NCBI RefSeq assembly: GCF_003671495.1
Contig: NZ_RCHN01000045.1
Span: 62,001-126,000, forward strand
DNA: 64,000 bases
DNA from: Ketobacter sp.
GTDB lineage: Bacteria > Pseudomonadota > Gammaproteobacteria > Pseudomonadales > Ketobacteraceae
Direction of reading: 5' to 3'
The position numbers were made by a program, and so were the translations under genes. A model generated the notes under the pieces. It ran no database searches, was not told the DNA's origin, and saw only the letters and a program-made list of their open reading frames with translations. Below are positions 8,425 through 15,679 of the stretch, in pieces; positions within the stretch are counted from its first letter, which is position 1, and every line of letters begins with the position of its first letter.

Positions 8425-9228
8425 ATGCAACGACATACCATTGACGTGTTCATGGGATTTGGTGGCGTCCACCCGGCGGAGAGAGAGCGTGCCGTCCGCT
8501 GGGGTGGCTACCTGGAAGCCCCCATGCTGGTGATCGCACTCTGGATTCTGCTGGATTGGTACCTGATCACCAACGATATGCTGGATGCCCGATCGCGCCT
8601 CAAACTGGACTGGGTGGTGTGGGGCTTTTTCCTGCTGGAAACCTGCGCCCTGACCCTGCTCACCCAGGACAAGATTCGTCACCTCACACGAAACTGGGCA
8701 AATATAGCCATTATCGTACTGGCATTCCCTCCGCTGTTTGAAGTAAACGAAAAGTTCGGCATCTTGCGCCTGATTCGATTAGCCTTCCTGCTCGGTTTTT
8801 TCAGCCACAATTTCCGCATTGTGATGAACGTCCTGCGGCAGAACCACCTGGGCAAAACCCTGGTAGTCAGCGCCATACTGATCACGGGGGCCGGCATCCT
8901 CATCGCCGGCATCGACCCGGCCATCAAGAGCCCGGTGGACGGCATCTGGTGGGCCTGGGTGACCGTCACCACTGTTGGCTATGGGGACGTTGTTCCCGCC
9001 AGCGTGGCCGGCCGGGTATTTGCGTCCCTGCTGATCCTGATGGGTATTTGCCTGGTGTCGCTGATCACCGCCAACGTCTCCGCTTACCTGCTGTACCGAT
9101 CTTCACAGAAAGAGATCCGTTACGAACAGCGGGAGTTGCGCAAACTGCTCGAGATGGAAGACCGCATGGTAGAACTGGAAAAGAAAGTTGACACAATCCT
9201 GGAGGTCCTGCAGAAAAACAAAAATTAG
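8425..9228 (+). CDS. Voltage-gated-type potassium channel
   Basis: The 267-residue membrane protein has an ion-transport (6TM) layout. Hydrophobic segments lie near residues 30-48, 62-80, 92-105, 112-126, 145-163 and 195-222. The fourth-segment-like helix contains RLIRLAFLLGFF, and the canonical potassium selectivity filter TTVGYGD is at residues 182-188. A charged C-terminal coiled coil (about 227-262, QRELRKLLEMEDRMVELEKK) probably mediates tetramer assembly. The start has a good GAGGG site just upstream. No RCK domain is attached. It lies 44 bases after the AraC gene on the same strand. Confidence 0.9.
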   Translation: MQRHTIDVFMGFGGVHPAERERAVRWGGYLEAPMLVIALWILLDWYLITNDMLDARSRLKLDWVVWGFFLLETCALTLLTQDKIRHLTRNWANIAIIVLAFPPLFEVNEKFGILRLIRLAFLLGFFSHNFRIVMNVLRQNHLGKTLVVSAILITGAGILIAGIDPAIKSPVDGIWWAWVTVTTVGYGDVVPASVAGRVFASLLILMGICLVSLITANVSAYLLYRSSQKEIRYEQRELRKLLEMEDRMVELEKKVDTILEVLQKNKN

Positions 9229-9386
9229 CTCACGCGCTTGTACGAAATCTCCCACATTTTTACCTCTCACCTGTCTCTATAATGGCGGCGCGCCTGAAAA
9301 GCCCAGTGGCAGCGGACCCGCCACCCCAAAAGCGCCATTAGCATCATCTCGATGTTGTACCAAGCAGTTGTAAACAGGGACGAACC

Positions 9387-10046
9387 ATGAGAGCAGTCAA
9401 CACGGCGGAGTGCCACTATTTTTCCAGCAAGGAAGCCGATAACGAGTTTCTGCACAAGCTGCTGGTCAGCGTAAACAAACGCTTTTTTCAAAACAGAATA
9501 AAAACCAATGTGTTGTGGGATGTCCCCAAAGGTACAGTCTCCTTGTTTATCGGCGAGCGTGGCCCCCTTTTTCATCCAGGCGACGAACTCTACAGCGTGT
9601 TTGCCACGGCCAGAACGCTGATCGAAGCCGGGCAACCCCACAGCGCCATTCCTCATCTCGAAGCCTGTGCAGCCGCCAATCATGCCGATTCAAAATTATT
9701 GTTAAGCCATATTCTGAAACGAATCGGCGATGACCGATGGCAGAAATTTGCCCGGGAATACAATCAACAAACGGCCACCGTACGGGCAGTGCCCGCGGCC
9801 TGTTACTATTCGGATAGTCGAACCATTGCGATTCACCCCCACTTGCAGGAACTCAACACGCCGCAGTTCGTACTGAAGTATCTGCTCTATCATGAGTGTT
9901 GCCACCAACTCATTCCCAGCCCCCTGGAACAGGCACACCCGCCGGAATTCATGGAATGGGAACGCAAGGCCCCCAACAGAGAGCGTGCACTTGCCTGGCT
10001 GGAAAAGCAGGGGTTTCCAACCTTACGAACCACCCATGCTCCGTAG
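9387..10046 (+). CDS. SprT-like zinc metalloprotease-type protein with helical insertion
   Basis: The 219-residue protein carries HECCH at residues 169-173 and a downstream His184 in HPPEFMEWE, the gluzincin layout of SprT/YgjP-like domains. The N-terminal part VNKRFFQNRIKTNVLWD (28-45) resembles the SprT start. Between the two halves, residues about 63-125 form an alanine/leucine-rich helical stretch reminiscent of a TPR pair, not usual in SprT. No signal peptide is visible, so it should be cytoplasmic. It overlaps the next gene by 11 bases, suggesting coupled translation. The substrate is unknown; the two adjacent cysteines within HECCH are unusual. Protease activity is inferred from the motif only. 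Confidence 0.62.
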   Translation: MRAVNTAECHYFSSKEADNEFLHKLLVSVNKRFFQNRIKTNVLWDVPKGTVSLFIGERGPLFHPGDELYSVFATARTLIEAGQPHSAIPHLEACAAANHADSKLLLSHILKRIGDDRWQKFAREYNQQTATVRAVPAACYYSDSRTIAIHPHLQELNTPQFVLKYLLYHECCHQLIPSPLEQAHPPEFMEWERKAPNRERALAWLEKQGFPTLRTTHAP

Positions 10047-10959
10047 CGCAGGCGCTACGGTCGCCGCTCTACTGATCAGCGCTTCGCTTTCTGCATCCAC
10101 CTGCAATCAACCAACCGCTCTCTGCCTGCAGGAACACACCGTAGAACAGTTGAGTGGGCTGGGCCTGCCGCCGGACTCCCCCCTACGGGAGCACCTGCAG
10201 TTTGAAGTGGAGACCCTGCACAAGCAGCCAGCGGCAAGCCTGTCGCCCTTGCAAAAAGAGTTGATGAGGGAGGAGAAGCTGATTCAACTTGTCCAGAGTG
10301 GCAAACTGGAAGCCGCCCAAGCGCAATCAGAAGACATCCCCCAACCCCTCCAGGACCTGACGCAATCCCAGGGCACTCATCTCGTCATCCAGCAGCTCAC
10401 GCTCCAGTTGGACGACGAGAGCGCGGAACAACTTAAGCGCGAACGATTGGAGGCCAGCTTAAAGAACGGCAACGCTCCAGATCTTGAACTGATCAACATC
10501 GCGCGCCATGAAATCCTGGGAGGCGATCCCAAGAAAGGTTTGGCCACTCTGAACAACGTACAGGTGAATGAATTCAGCGACATCGCCCTTGCCCACGAGC
10601 TGGCCATAGTGCGCCAACTGGGCCATGCGTCTGAGGCCCTTTTTCTGAATCCGGCTGCCGCCAAAGGCGACTGTAATCAAGACAGCGGCTTACTGTATTC
10701 CAACATCAGCCTCTATTTTTCACCGGAACACCAACAGCTGATAGAGCCGCTTTGGAACACACCGGACCTGCCCCAAGCCTGGCGCGCCCAACTGGCACTG
10801 TCGACCCTGTACCGTAACGCGGGGGCCTGCGAAATTCTTATCTCACTGCACCTCAAACAGATTATTCATTCCGCCTTACAATTCAGCGTGCATTCGGAAA
10901 AAGATGGGCAGGACCTGGTTTTTTTACTGCGCGCGATAAGACGATACGGAGCCCTCTAA
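10036..10959 (+). CDS. Exported helical protein of unknown function
   Basis: I do not recognise this family. From the ATG at 10036 the product has 307 residues and begins with a credible signal peptide (MLRSAGATVAALLISASLSAS). Earlier in-frame starts (9892) lie inside the upstream gene and lack one. The mature part is rich in Leu, Gln and Glu with alternating helices, possibly TPR-like. It has several cysteines (23, 30 and others such as GDCNQD and GACEIL) that could form periplasmic disulfides. The start overlaps the end of the SprT-like gene, implying co-expression. The function could be periplasmic scaffolding; this is a guess. Confidence 0.65.
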   Translation: MLRSAGATVAALLISASLSASTCNQPTALCLQEHTVEQLSGLGLPPDSPLREHLQFEVETLHKQPAASLSPLQKELMREEKLIQLVQSGKLEAAQAQSEDIPQPLQDLTQSQGTHLVIQQLTLQLDDESAEQLKRERLEASLKNGNAPDLELINIARHEILGGDPKKGLATLNNVQVNEFSDIALAHELAIVRQLGHASEALFLNPAAAKGDCNQDSGLLYSNISLYFSPEHQQLIEPLWNTPDLPQAWRAQLALSTLYRNAGACEILISLHLKQIIHSALQFSVHSEKDGQDLVFLLRAIRRYGAL

Positions 10960-11306
10960 AGCCATCGAACTGAGCAGATTTTTGCTCAACAAAACCACCA
11001 GCCAATTCATACATAGACGTATTCAACACAAATTTTTTCGCCATAAAATCGAAATTATTTTTTCGATTATGTATTGTTTTTGTAAGGCCGAAACAAACCA
11101 AGCAAGCGCTCATTTTTAATCAAAACTTAATCACAATTTCGTGTAAGAAATTGCTCAATTTGCTGCAATCCTATTGTTTTGAAAAAACCTCATTGCTAAC
11201 CTAGCCGCCGTTCCAAGTCGACTGCTGATTTGGACAGGGCAAGACCATGTAAGCGGGGGCTTATGAACTACAGGTCTTGACCTTATATCTAAGGATGGGA
11301 GTTAAA
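10960..11306. other. AT-rich intergenic spacer with several palindromes
   Basis: No convincing gene lies in these 347 bases. The left two-thirds are clearly richer in A+T than the flanks. Perfect inverted repeats seen are TGAGCA/TGCTCA (10971-10988), AATCGAAA/TTTCGATT (11047-11068) and CAATTTC/GAAATTG (11134-11153). A nested stem-loop follows at 11240-11279. The promoter of the sigma-like gene at 11307 must lie here, but I see no clear sigma-70 boxes. Confidence 0.6.
11240..11279 (+). promoter_or_regulatory. Nested stem-loop in the leader of the sigma-like gene
   Basis: The outer arms CAAGACC (11240-11246) and GGTCTTG (11273-11279) are perfectly complementary. An inner hairpin TAAGC-GGGG-GCTTA sits at 11250-11263. 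The structure ends about 12 bases before the ribosome binding site (AAGGATGGGAG) of the gene at 11307, a position suited to leader control. No known riboswitch class is recognised. Confidence 0.4.
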
Positions 11307-12044
11307 ATGAATCAGAGCATCTCACGATTCCGCAACCTGGCGGACTGGCCGGACCATGATTGGAAAACAATAAATATCCATTTGTTTATTGCTGCGAACT
11401 TCAACCGTTACTGCTCCGGCCTGATAAAAAAAATCGGCTTGCAATATCTGCCCAGCGACGCAACAGACTCCATGATGAGCCTGTTCTGCGACATCGCCTA
11501 CAAGCCGCTGAAGACCGTGCATGAGAAGAACCTGGATGCTGTGGGGAACCGCCGCAATCAGATCATGTTGGGCACCCTGAAAATGATCACCAACACCCGC
11601 ATGGTGGACGCACTCATCAAAGAGTACCCCTCATACGTGGCGTTAGAGCAAATGGTGGAGTTCAGGGACGAAGACAACGGTTTCGATGGCTCGTTTGCAC
11701 CTGAGGAATACCGTTCCGCCCTACCCCAGACACTGGGTGAAACCACCTTCTTCGCAGCAGAAACGTGCGATATGGACCCGGAAGAAACCGACCTGGAGGC
11801 CGAGCGGGAGAAAGACCGCATCACCGTTATGCTGGAGATGCTGCGGTCCTATCTGACGCCGGTTCAGTATCGCCACATTCGCTATGCGGTTTGTGAAGGA
11901 TTAAGCTCCCAGGAGATTGCCGACCGTACCGGGCACTCGGTAACCAACGTTCGAATCATGTTGCTGAATGCACGCAAGAAGATGCTGGAACTGGTTCCGC
12001 CCCATCTGACCGAATCCATGCAAGAGTTCTTGCATCGTAAATAA
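11307..12044 (+). CDS. ECF-like sigma factor / sigma-70 region 4 regulator
   Basis: The protein has 245 residues from ATG 11307, preceded by GGGAG at good spacing; an upstream start at 11277 is possible but has no such site. Residues about 18-110 look like a diverged sigma region 2 (an AANFNRYC helix, then SDATDSMMSLFCDIAY, then MLGTLKMITNTRMVDALIKE, matching the usual wL..iarN...D..R pattern). Residues about 180-235 are a sigma region 4 helix-turn-helix (LTPVQYRHIRYAVCEGLSSQEIADRTG, then SVTNVRIMLLNARKKM). The linker of about 60 residues is acidic. The DUF4123 gene starts 9 bases after its stop, so the two form an operon. No anti-sigma gene is seen. Confidence 0.65.
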   Translation: MNQSISRFRNLADWPDHDWKTINIHLFIAANFNRYCSGLIKKIGLQYLPSDATDSMMSLFCDIAYKPLKTVHEKNLDAVGNRRNQIMLGTLKMITNTRMVDALIKEYPSYVALEQMVEFRDEDNGFDGSFAPEEYRSALPQTLGETTFFAAETCDMDPEETDLEAEREKDRITVMLEMLRSYLTPVQYRHIRYAVCEGLSSQEIADRTGHSVTNVRIMLLNARKKMLELVPPHLTESMQEFLHRK

Positions 12045-12053
12045 GGCACCCAA

Positions 12054-12926
12054 GTGGAAATGTCCTCGCCGATAAACGACAGCGAGCTTCCCGATGTGCT
12101 TTTAGGCATCATCAGAGAGCGGCCGGAGCAATGCGTTTATGCCCTGATTGACGGCACTGCCAACAACGTTATGCTCAGCCACTTTTTTCAGACCGCCCCG
12201 GATGCAGCTTACTACCCGCTGTTTCTGGGTACGGATCTGGAGGACTGCATCCCCAGGTCACCTTATCTGGTGCAGATCAAATCGCAGCACCTGGATTTTA
12301 TCCGTCATTGCTGCAATGAACCGGCGCCTATCTGGTTCACTTCGCCCCTCCCCCTGTCACAGCAACCGGACTTCTGGAAATCAAGGCTCTACGTTGAACT
12401 TCCCGATGGCAGGCAACCCTTGTTTCGCTATTGGAGCGCGGGAATACTGGAGCCCTTTATCGGCACGCTTGATCAGTCTCAAGCGCAGCAATTCCTGGCA
12501 CCCGTGGAACACCTCATCACACCACTATCAGATCAGCGCCGCTGGCTGAGTCGACTCATTCAAACCGGGGCAACAGTACACGCCAAACCGGGCAGTTGGC
12601 GACTGGCCGAACCGCAGCTGCTGGCGTTCCAAACCCATTTTTCCCGCATCCAGGCGCGGGAAATGGAGAACAGTCTGTGGGATCGATCGCCAGAGTTGCT
12701 ATCGCGACTTCACCCCGCCCTGATTCCGCACAGGATCCAGAATGGACTGAACAAGGGTACCGAACTGGGGCTAAACCGGGACACAGCGCTCAGCCAGTTC
12801 ATCGAGTGCCAACTGCTGTGGGGAGATAACTTCTGGCAGCAGGAGGGATTCAAAGAGCTATGGGGCGGGACTGATTCAGATAAGGACTTTTTGGCACGAT
12901 TGGGACAGATTCGAGATGAGCAATGA
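12054..12926 (+). CDS. DUF4123 domain protein (type VI effector adaptor-like)
   Basis: The protein has 290 residues. The N-terminal half fits DUF4123: VYALIDGTANNVMLSHFF near residues 24-41, YYPLFLGTDLEDCIPRSPYLVQI near 49-71, then FWKSRLYVELPDGRQPLFRYW at about 104-124. DUF4123 proteins are chaperones that load effectors on VgrG in type VI secretion, but no vgrG, hcp, PAAR or effector gene is near. The C-terminal half (about 150-290) is helical and family-typical. The GTG start at 12054 is chosen because AAGG lies seven bases upstream; ATG 12060 is the alternative. It is in an operon with the sigma-like gene. Confidence 0.72.
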   Translation: MEMSSPINDSELPDVLLGIIRERPEQCVYALIDGTANNVMLSHFFQTAPDAAYYPLFLGTDLEDCIPRSPYLVQIKSQHLDFIRHCCNEPAPIWFTSPLPLSQQPDFWKSRLYVELPDGRQPLFRYWSAGILEPFIGTLDQSQAQQFLAPVEHLITPLSDQRRWLSRLIQTGATVHAKPGSWRLAEPQLLAFQTHFSRIQAREMENSLWDRSPELLSRLHPALIPHRIQNGLNKGTELGLNRDTALSQFIECQLLWGDNFWQQEGFKELWGGTDSDKDFLARLGQIRDEQ

Positions 12927-12956
12927 AGCAGGCAGGAGTGATGTCGTATGGGGGAA

Positions 12957-12986
12957 GGAGTGGTGAGCCACCGGGCCGACCACTCC
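12957..12986. terminator. Stem-loop between convergent DUF4123 and bfr genes
   Basis: The arms GGAGTGGT (12957-12964) and ACCACTCC (12979-12986) form a perfect 8-bp stem with a 14-base loop, placed between the two converging stop codons. Neither strand has a T-run after it, so it may end transcription only weakly or protect mRNA 3' ends. Confidence 0.45.
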
Positions 12987-12994
12987 GATTCTGG

Positions 12995-13465
12995 TTAGCT
13001 GCCCATTTTGGACTGCAGGTAATTTTTCATACCCACCTTGTCCATCAGCTCCAACTGGGTTTCCAGCCAATCGACATGCTCTTCTTCGGATTCGAGGATG
13101 TCGACAAACAATTCTCGTGACACGTAATCCTGGGCCTTCTCGCAGTAAGCGATGGCCTCTTTCAAGTCGGGTATAGCGTCCATCTCCAGCTTGAGATCAC
13201 ACTCCAGCATTTCTTTAACATCTTCACCCACACGCAATTTGCCGAGGTGCTGATAGTTAGGCAGGCCTTCCAGCAACAGGATACGGTCCGTCAACTTGTC
13301 GGCGTGCTTCATTTCATCAATGGATTCGTGGTACTCGTGTTCTGCGAGCTCATCGAGCCCCCAGTTTTTGTACATCTTGCTGTGCAGGAAGTATTGGTTA
13401 ATGGCGACCAGCTCATTACCCAATACCTTATTGAGATATTCAATAACCTTTGCATCACCCTTCAT
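12995..13465 (-). CDS. bfr: Bacterioferritin
   Basis: The 156-residue subunit forms the 24-mer iron-storage shell. All ferroxidase ligands are in place: Glu18, Glu51, His54, Glu94, Glu127 and His130, and the haem-ligating Met52 is present (ESIDEMKHAD). It oxidises Fe(II) and stores the ferric mineral; haem aids iron release with the ferredoxin Bfd. The bfd gene lies 91 bases upstream on the same strand. A good GGAGAG site precedes the ATG. Confidence 0.97.
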   Translation of the reverse strand: MKGDAKVIEYLNKVLGNELVAINQYFLHSKMYKNWGLDELAEHEYHESIDEMKHADKLTDRILLLEGLPNYQHLGKLRVGEDVKEMLECDLKLEMDAIPDLKEAIAYCEKAQDYVSRELFVDILESEEEHVDWLETQLELMDKVGMKNYLQSKMGS

Positions 13466-13556
13466 GGGGCTCTCCTTACGGGATTACAAAAAAAATGTAA
13501 AAAGAAGCTAACCGCTAAAAGGTAAACCTAATAACGGGTGATTGCAAAGCTAAGTT

Positions 13557-13742
13557 TTATAGGATCAGATTCTCACTGGTCAAGCTGTGCTGCCGCAGGC
13601 AGCTCTTGGCATCACTGCCACACTTTCCACATTGTGAACCCACCCCGGTTTTATCACGCAGGGACTTGTAGTCGTTAACACCTGATTTTGCGGCTTCCTG
13701 GATGTGCTTTTCAGTGACACCCTTACAAATGCAAACGTACAT
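13557..13742 (-). CDS. bfd: Bacterioferritin-associated ferredoxin
   Basis: From the ATG at 13740-13742 the protein has 61 residues; a longer in-frame start at 13763 adds seven residues and is less likely. The [2Fe-2S] ligand pattern is complete: Cys4-x-Cys6 (MYVCICKG) and Cys38-x2-Cys41 (GSQCGKCG). Bfd delivers electrons to bacterioferritin haem to mobilise stored iron when iron is short. A Fur-like box lies 46 bases upstream, as expected for an iron-starvation gene. It is adjacent to bfr on the same strand. Confidence 0.95.
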   Translation of the reverse strand: MYVCICKGVTEKHIQEAAKSGVNDYKSLRDKTGVGSQCGKCGSDAKSCLRQHSLTSENLIL

Positions 13743-13787
13743 GCTCTTATTTATCCCCTCCAAGTTTGGAAAGAATAATATTGCGAA

Positions 13788-13802
13788 TGCGAATAATTGT
13801 CA
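13788..13802 (-). promoter_or_regulatory. Fur-like operator upstream of bfd
   Basis: The 15-base site TGCGAATAATTGTCA matches the 7-1-7 Fur consensus TGATAATNATTATCA at 12 of 14 positions. GCGAAT/GAATAA-type hexamers continue to its left, consistent with an extended Fur site. It sits at promoter distance from bfd. Confidence 0.65.
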
Positions 13803-13833
13803 ATTACAAAAGTGTGACGTTTACAACAATTTG

Positions 13834-14088
13834 TCAGGAATCCTGATGCTCAACTTCCCGCTGCGGGTTTTTAGCCGTATCCAGGCCCGAAGCAGACTCC
13901 TGGCTCCCGGCCACTTCGTCAACTTCATTAACGTGATATACCCCGGCAGGGGTAAATTGGGAAGGTCCTGCCACAGGTTGATAGTTGGCGAGTTTCCGAC
14001 GCACATCGTCTGCGGTGGCGACGGGCTTGTCGGGTGTGCCTTTACGCGTTTTCCTTTTGAATAAGTGGGTAAAAATGGTTTTCTTCAT
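13834..14088 (-). CDS. Small hypothetical protein (84 residues)
   Basis: I do not recognise this product. The frame encodes 84 residues with a strongly basic start (MKKTIFTHLFKRKTRKG), a middle containing DDVRRKLANYQPVAGPSQF and an acidic, Gln/Ser-rich tail. No membrane segment is seen and the ribosome binding site is weak. It lies alone between mucD and bfd on the same strand, and no longer competing frame fits the space. It could be a real small cytosolic protein or a chance frame. Confidence 0.45.
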   Translation of the reverse strand: MKKTIFTHLFKRKTRKGTPDKPVATADDVRRKLANYQPVAGPSQFTPAGVYHVNEVDEVAGSQESASGLDTAKNPQREVEHQDS

Positions 14089-14222
14089 AACGAGTTGTGA
14101 CTCAGAGGTGACGATACAAACAACTTCCGTGTCCGTTGCAAACCACTCTGAAGTGTTGCCTAGACGCGATGTTTATCAAGCTGGGAATTATGACCCCTCG
14201 GTTTCTGGAACTCAAGAACTAG

Positions 14223-14260
14223 CGGCGCCGCCCCTTCTTAACTCAGGAGGAGCGGCGCCG
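14223..14260 (-). terminator. Very stable GC-rich stem-loop after mucD
   Basis: Arms at 14223-14238 and 14245-14260 pair at 14 of 16 positions around a 6-base loop, with CGGCGCCG at both outer ends. It starts 18 bases after the mucD stop on the minus strand. No T-run follows, so it may be a rho-assisted end or a 3' stabiliser. Confidence 0.55.
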
Positions 14261-14277
14261 GAACGGACGCTAAGTGA

Positions 14278-15624
14278 TTATTTCAGGACCAGGTAAAGAG
14301 CCGCATTACCCCGCAGCAATCGCAACAGTAACTGGCTTTTGCTCTTCGCCAAAGCGGACTTCATGTCATCCAGGTCTTCTACCCGCTGCTTGTTCACGCT
14401 GGTAATGATGTCGCCTTCACGCAATCCCGACACCTGGGCTGCTGATCCGGGGTCCAATGACTGGACCAGCACACCTGCCGGGTCCTTACTGTTGGCCAGG
14501 TGAGCGCCATCCAGGAACTTGTGGAGACTGCTGGAGGCCAGTACCGCTCCGCTGGATTCACCAATTTTGGCGGTAAGCTGCTTGGTGCTGCCATCACGAA
14601 TCACTTTGATTTTGACTTTGTCACCCACTCGGCGAATGCCCACGGCGTTGCGTAACTGAGCCGCCGATTTCATTTCCTTACCATCAAACTCAATGATGAC
14701 ATCCCCCTGCTTGATGCCGGCTTTATCCGCTGCAGAGTCTGGTTGTACTTCAGACACCACCACGCCTTGCTTGCCATCCAAATCGAATGCTTCTGCCAGA
14801 TCCGGCGTCAGGTCCTGGATCACTACGCCCAGTTGGCCACGCTTCACTTCGCCGTGCTCCAGAATCTGCTCCAAACTGTGGCGCGCCATATTGGTGGGAA
14901 TCGCAAAACCAATGCCCACGTTTCCGCCCGCAGGAGCGATAATGGCCGTGTTGATGCCCACCAACTCCCCTTTCAGGTTCACCAGAGCACCACCGGAGTT
15001 ACCCGGGTTAATGGACGCATCCGTCTGAATGAAGTTTTCGTACCCTTCGATACCCAACCCGGTCCGGCCGATGGCGCTCACCACGCCGGTGGTCACTGTC
15101 TGGCCCAAACCGAACGGGTTCCCGATGGCCACCACAAAATCCCCCACCCGGGTGGAGTCGGAGTCTGCCATTTTCACTTCCTGCAGGTTATCGGCTTTGA
15201 TTTTCAGGATAGCGATGTCCACATCCGGGTCCGACCCAATCAGTTTTGCGTCGAAGGAGCGGCCGTCGTTCAGTGAGACCTTGATCTCATCGGCACCATC
15301 AATGACGTGAAAGTTGGTGATGACTGTGCCGGCATCGCCATCCACGATCACACCGGAGCCGGCACTTTGCGATCGTTTCATTTGTGGCGCCCGTTGGTTT
15401 GGGCCGAAGAAATGACGGAAGAAAGGGTCGTTCAAAAGAGGGTTCATCTGCTGGCGGGTGGCAAAGGTTGAGATGTTGACCACCGCGGGATTTACTTTCT
15501 CCAGCATGGGGGCCAGGGATGGGAGCTGATTGCCATCACCATCCTGCAATGGCCACACGGCAAACGCCGGGGCGCTGACCAACACCATCAGGAAAACTGC
15601 CAAAACACGCTGTCTCAGCTGCAT
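14278..15624 (-). CDS. mucD: Periplasmic serine protease MucD/DegP family
   Basis: The 448-residue HtrA-type protease has a signal peptide ending in APAFA (about residue 22). Its trypsin-like domain carries the triad in TNFHVID, DVDIAILKI and GNSGGALV. Two PDZ domains follow (about 250-345 and 365-445, with LGVVIQDLTPDLAEAF and GVLVQSLDPGSAA). It degrades misfolded envelope proteins; in Pseudomonas MucD also restrains the AlgU envelope-stress pathway. Here it stands alone, without algU-mucABC nearby, and ends at a stable stem-loop. The symbol mucD rather than degP or degQ is chosen from overall similarity to pseudomonad sequences. Confidence 0.92.
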   Translation of the reverse strand: MQLRQRVLAVFLMVLVSAPAFAVWPLQDGDGNQLPSLAPMLEKVNPAVVNISTFATRQQMNPLLNDPFFRHFFGPNQRAPQMKRSQSAGSGVIVDGDAGTVITNFHVIDGADEIKVSLNDGRSFDAKLIGSDPDVDIAILKIKADNLQEVKMADSDSTRVGDFVVAIGNPFGLGQTVTTGVVSAIGRTGLGIEGYENFIQTDASINPGNSGGALVNLKGELVGINTAIIAPAGGNVGIGFAIPTNMARHSLEQILEHGEVKRGQLGVVIQDLTPDLAEAFDLDGKQGVVVSEVQPDSAADKAGIKQGDVIIEFDGKEMKSAAQLRNAVGIRRVGDKVKIKVIRDGSTKQLTAKIGESSGAVLASSSLHKFLDGAHLANSKDPAGVLVQSLDPGSAAQVSGLREGDIITSVNKQRVEDLDDMKSALAKSKSQLLLRLLRGNAALYLVLK

Positions 15625-15679
15625 CGGAAACTCCTTACTCTATTCAATCAGGAAATTTCCCATTTCGACCGGGTGCGAT

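Noticed and set aside
9253..9339. TATAAT at 9278-9283 and a paired AATGGCG/CGCCATT leader around 9281-9339
   Set aside because: No -35 box at 16-18 bases is visible, and the promoter -10 would overlap the left arm of the hairpin, so the two readings conflict.
11231..11280. Resemblance of GGACAGGGCAAGACC to the c-di-GMP-I (GEMM) riboswitch text CACAGGGCAAACC
   Set aside because: The rest of the class (the GACGCAAAGCC segment and second receptor helix) is missing, so the likeness is probably chance. The local hairpin is reported without a class.
12054..12926. A type VI secretion cluster
   Set aside because: Apart from the DUF4123 protein none of the core genes (tssB/C, vgrG, hcp, clpV) is present in the window.
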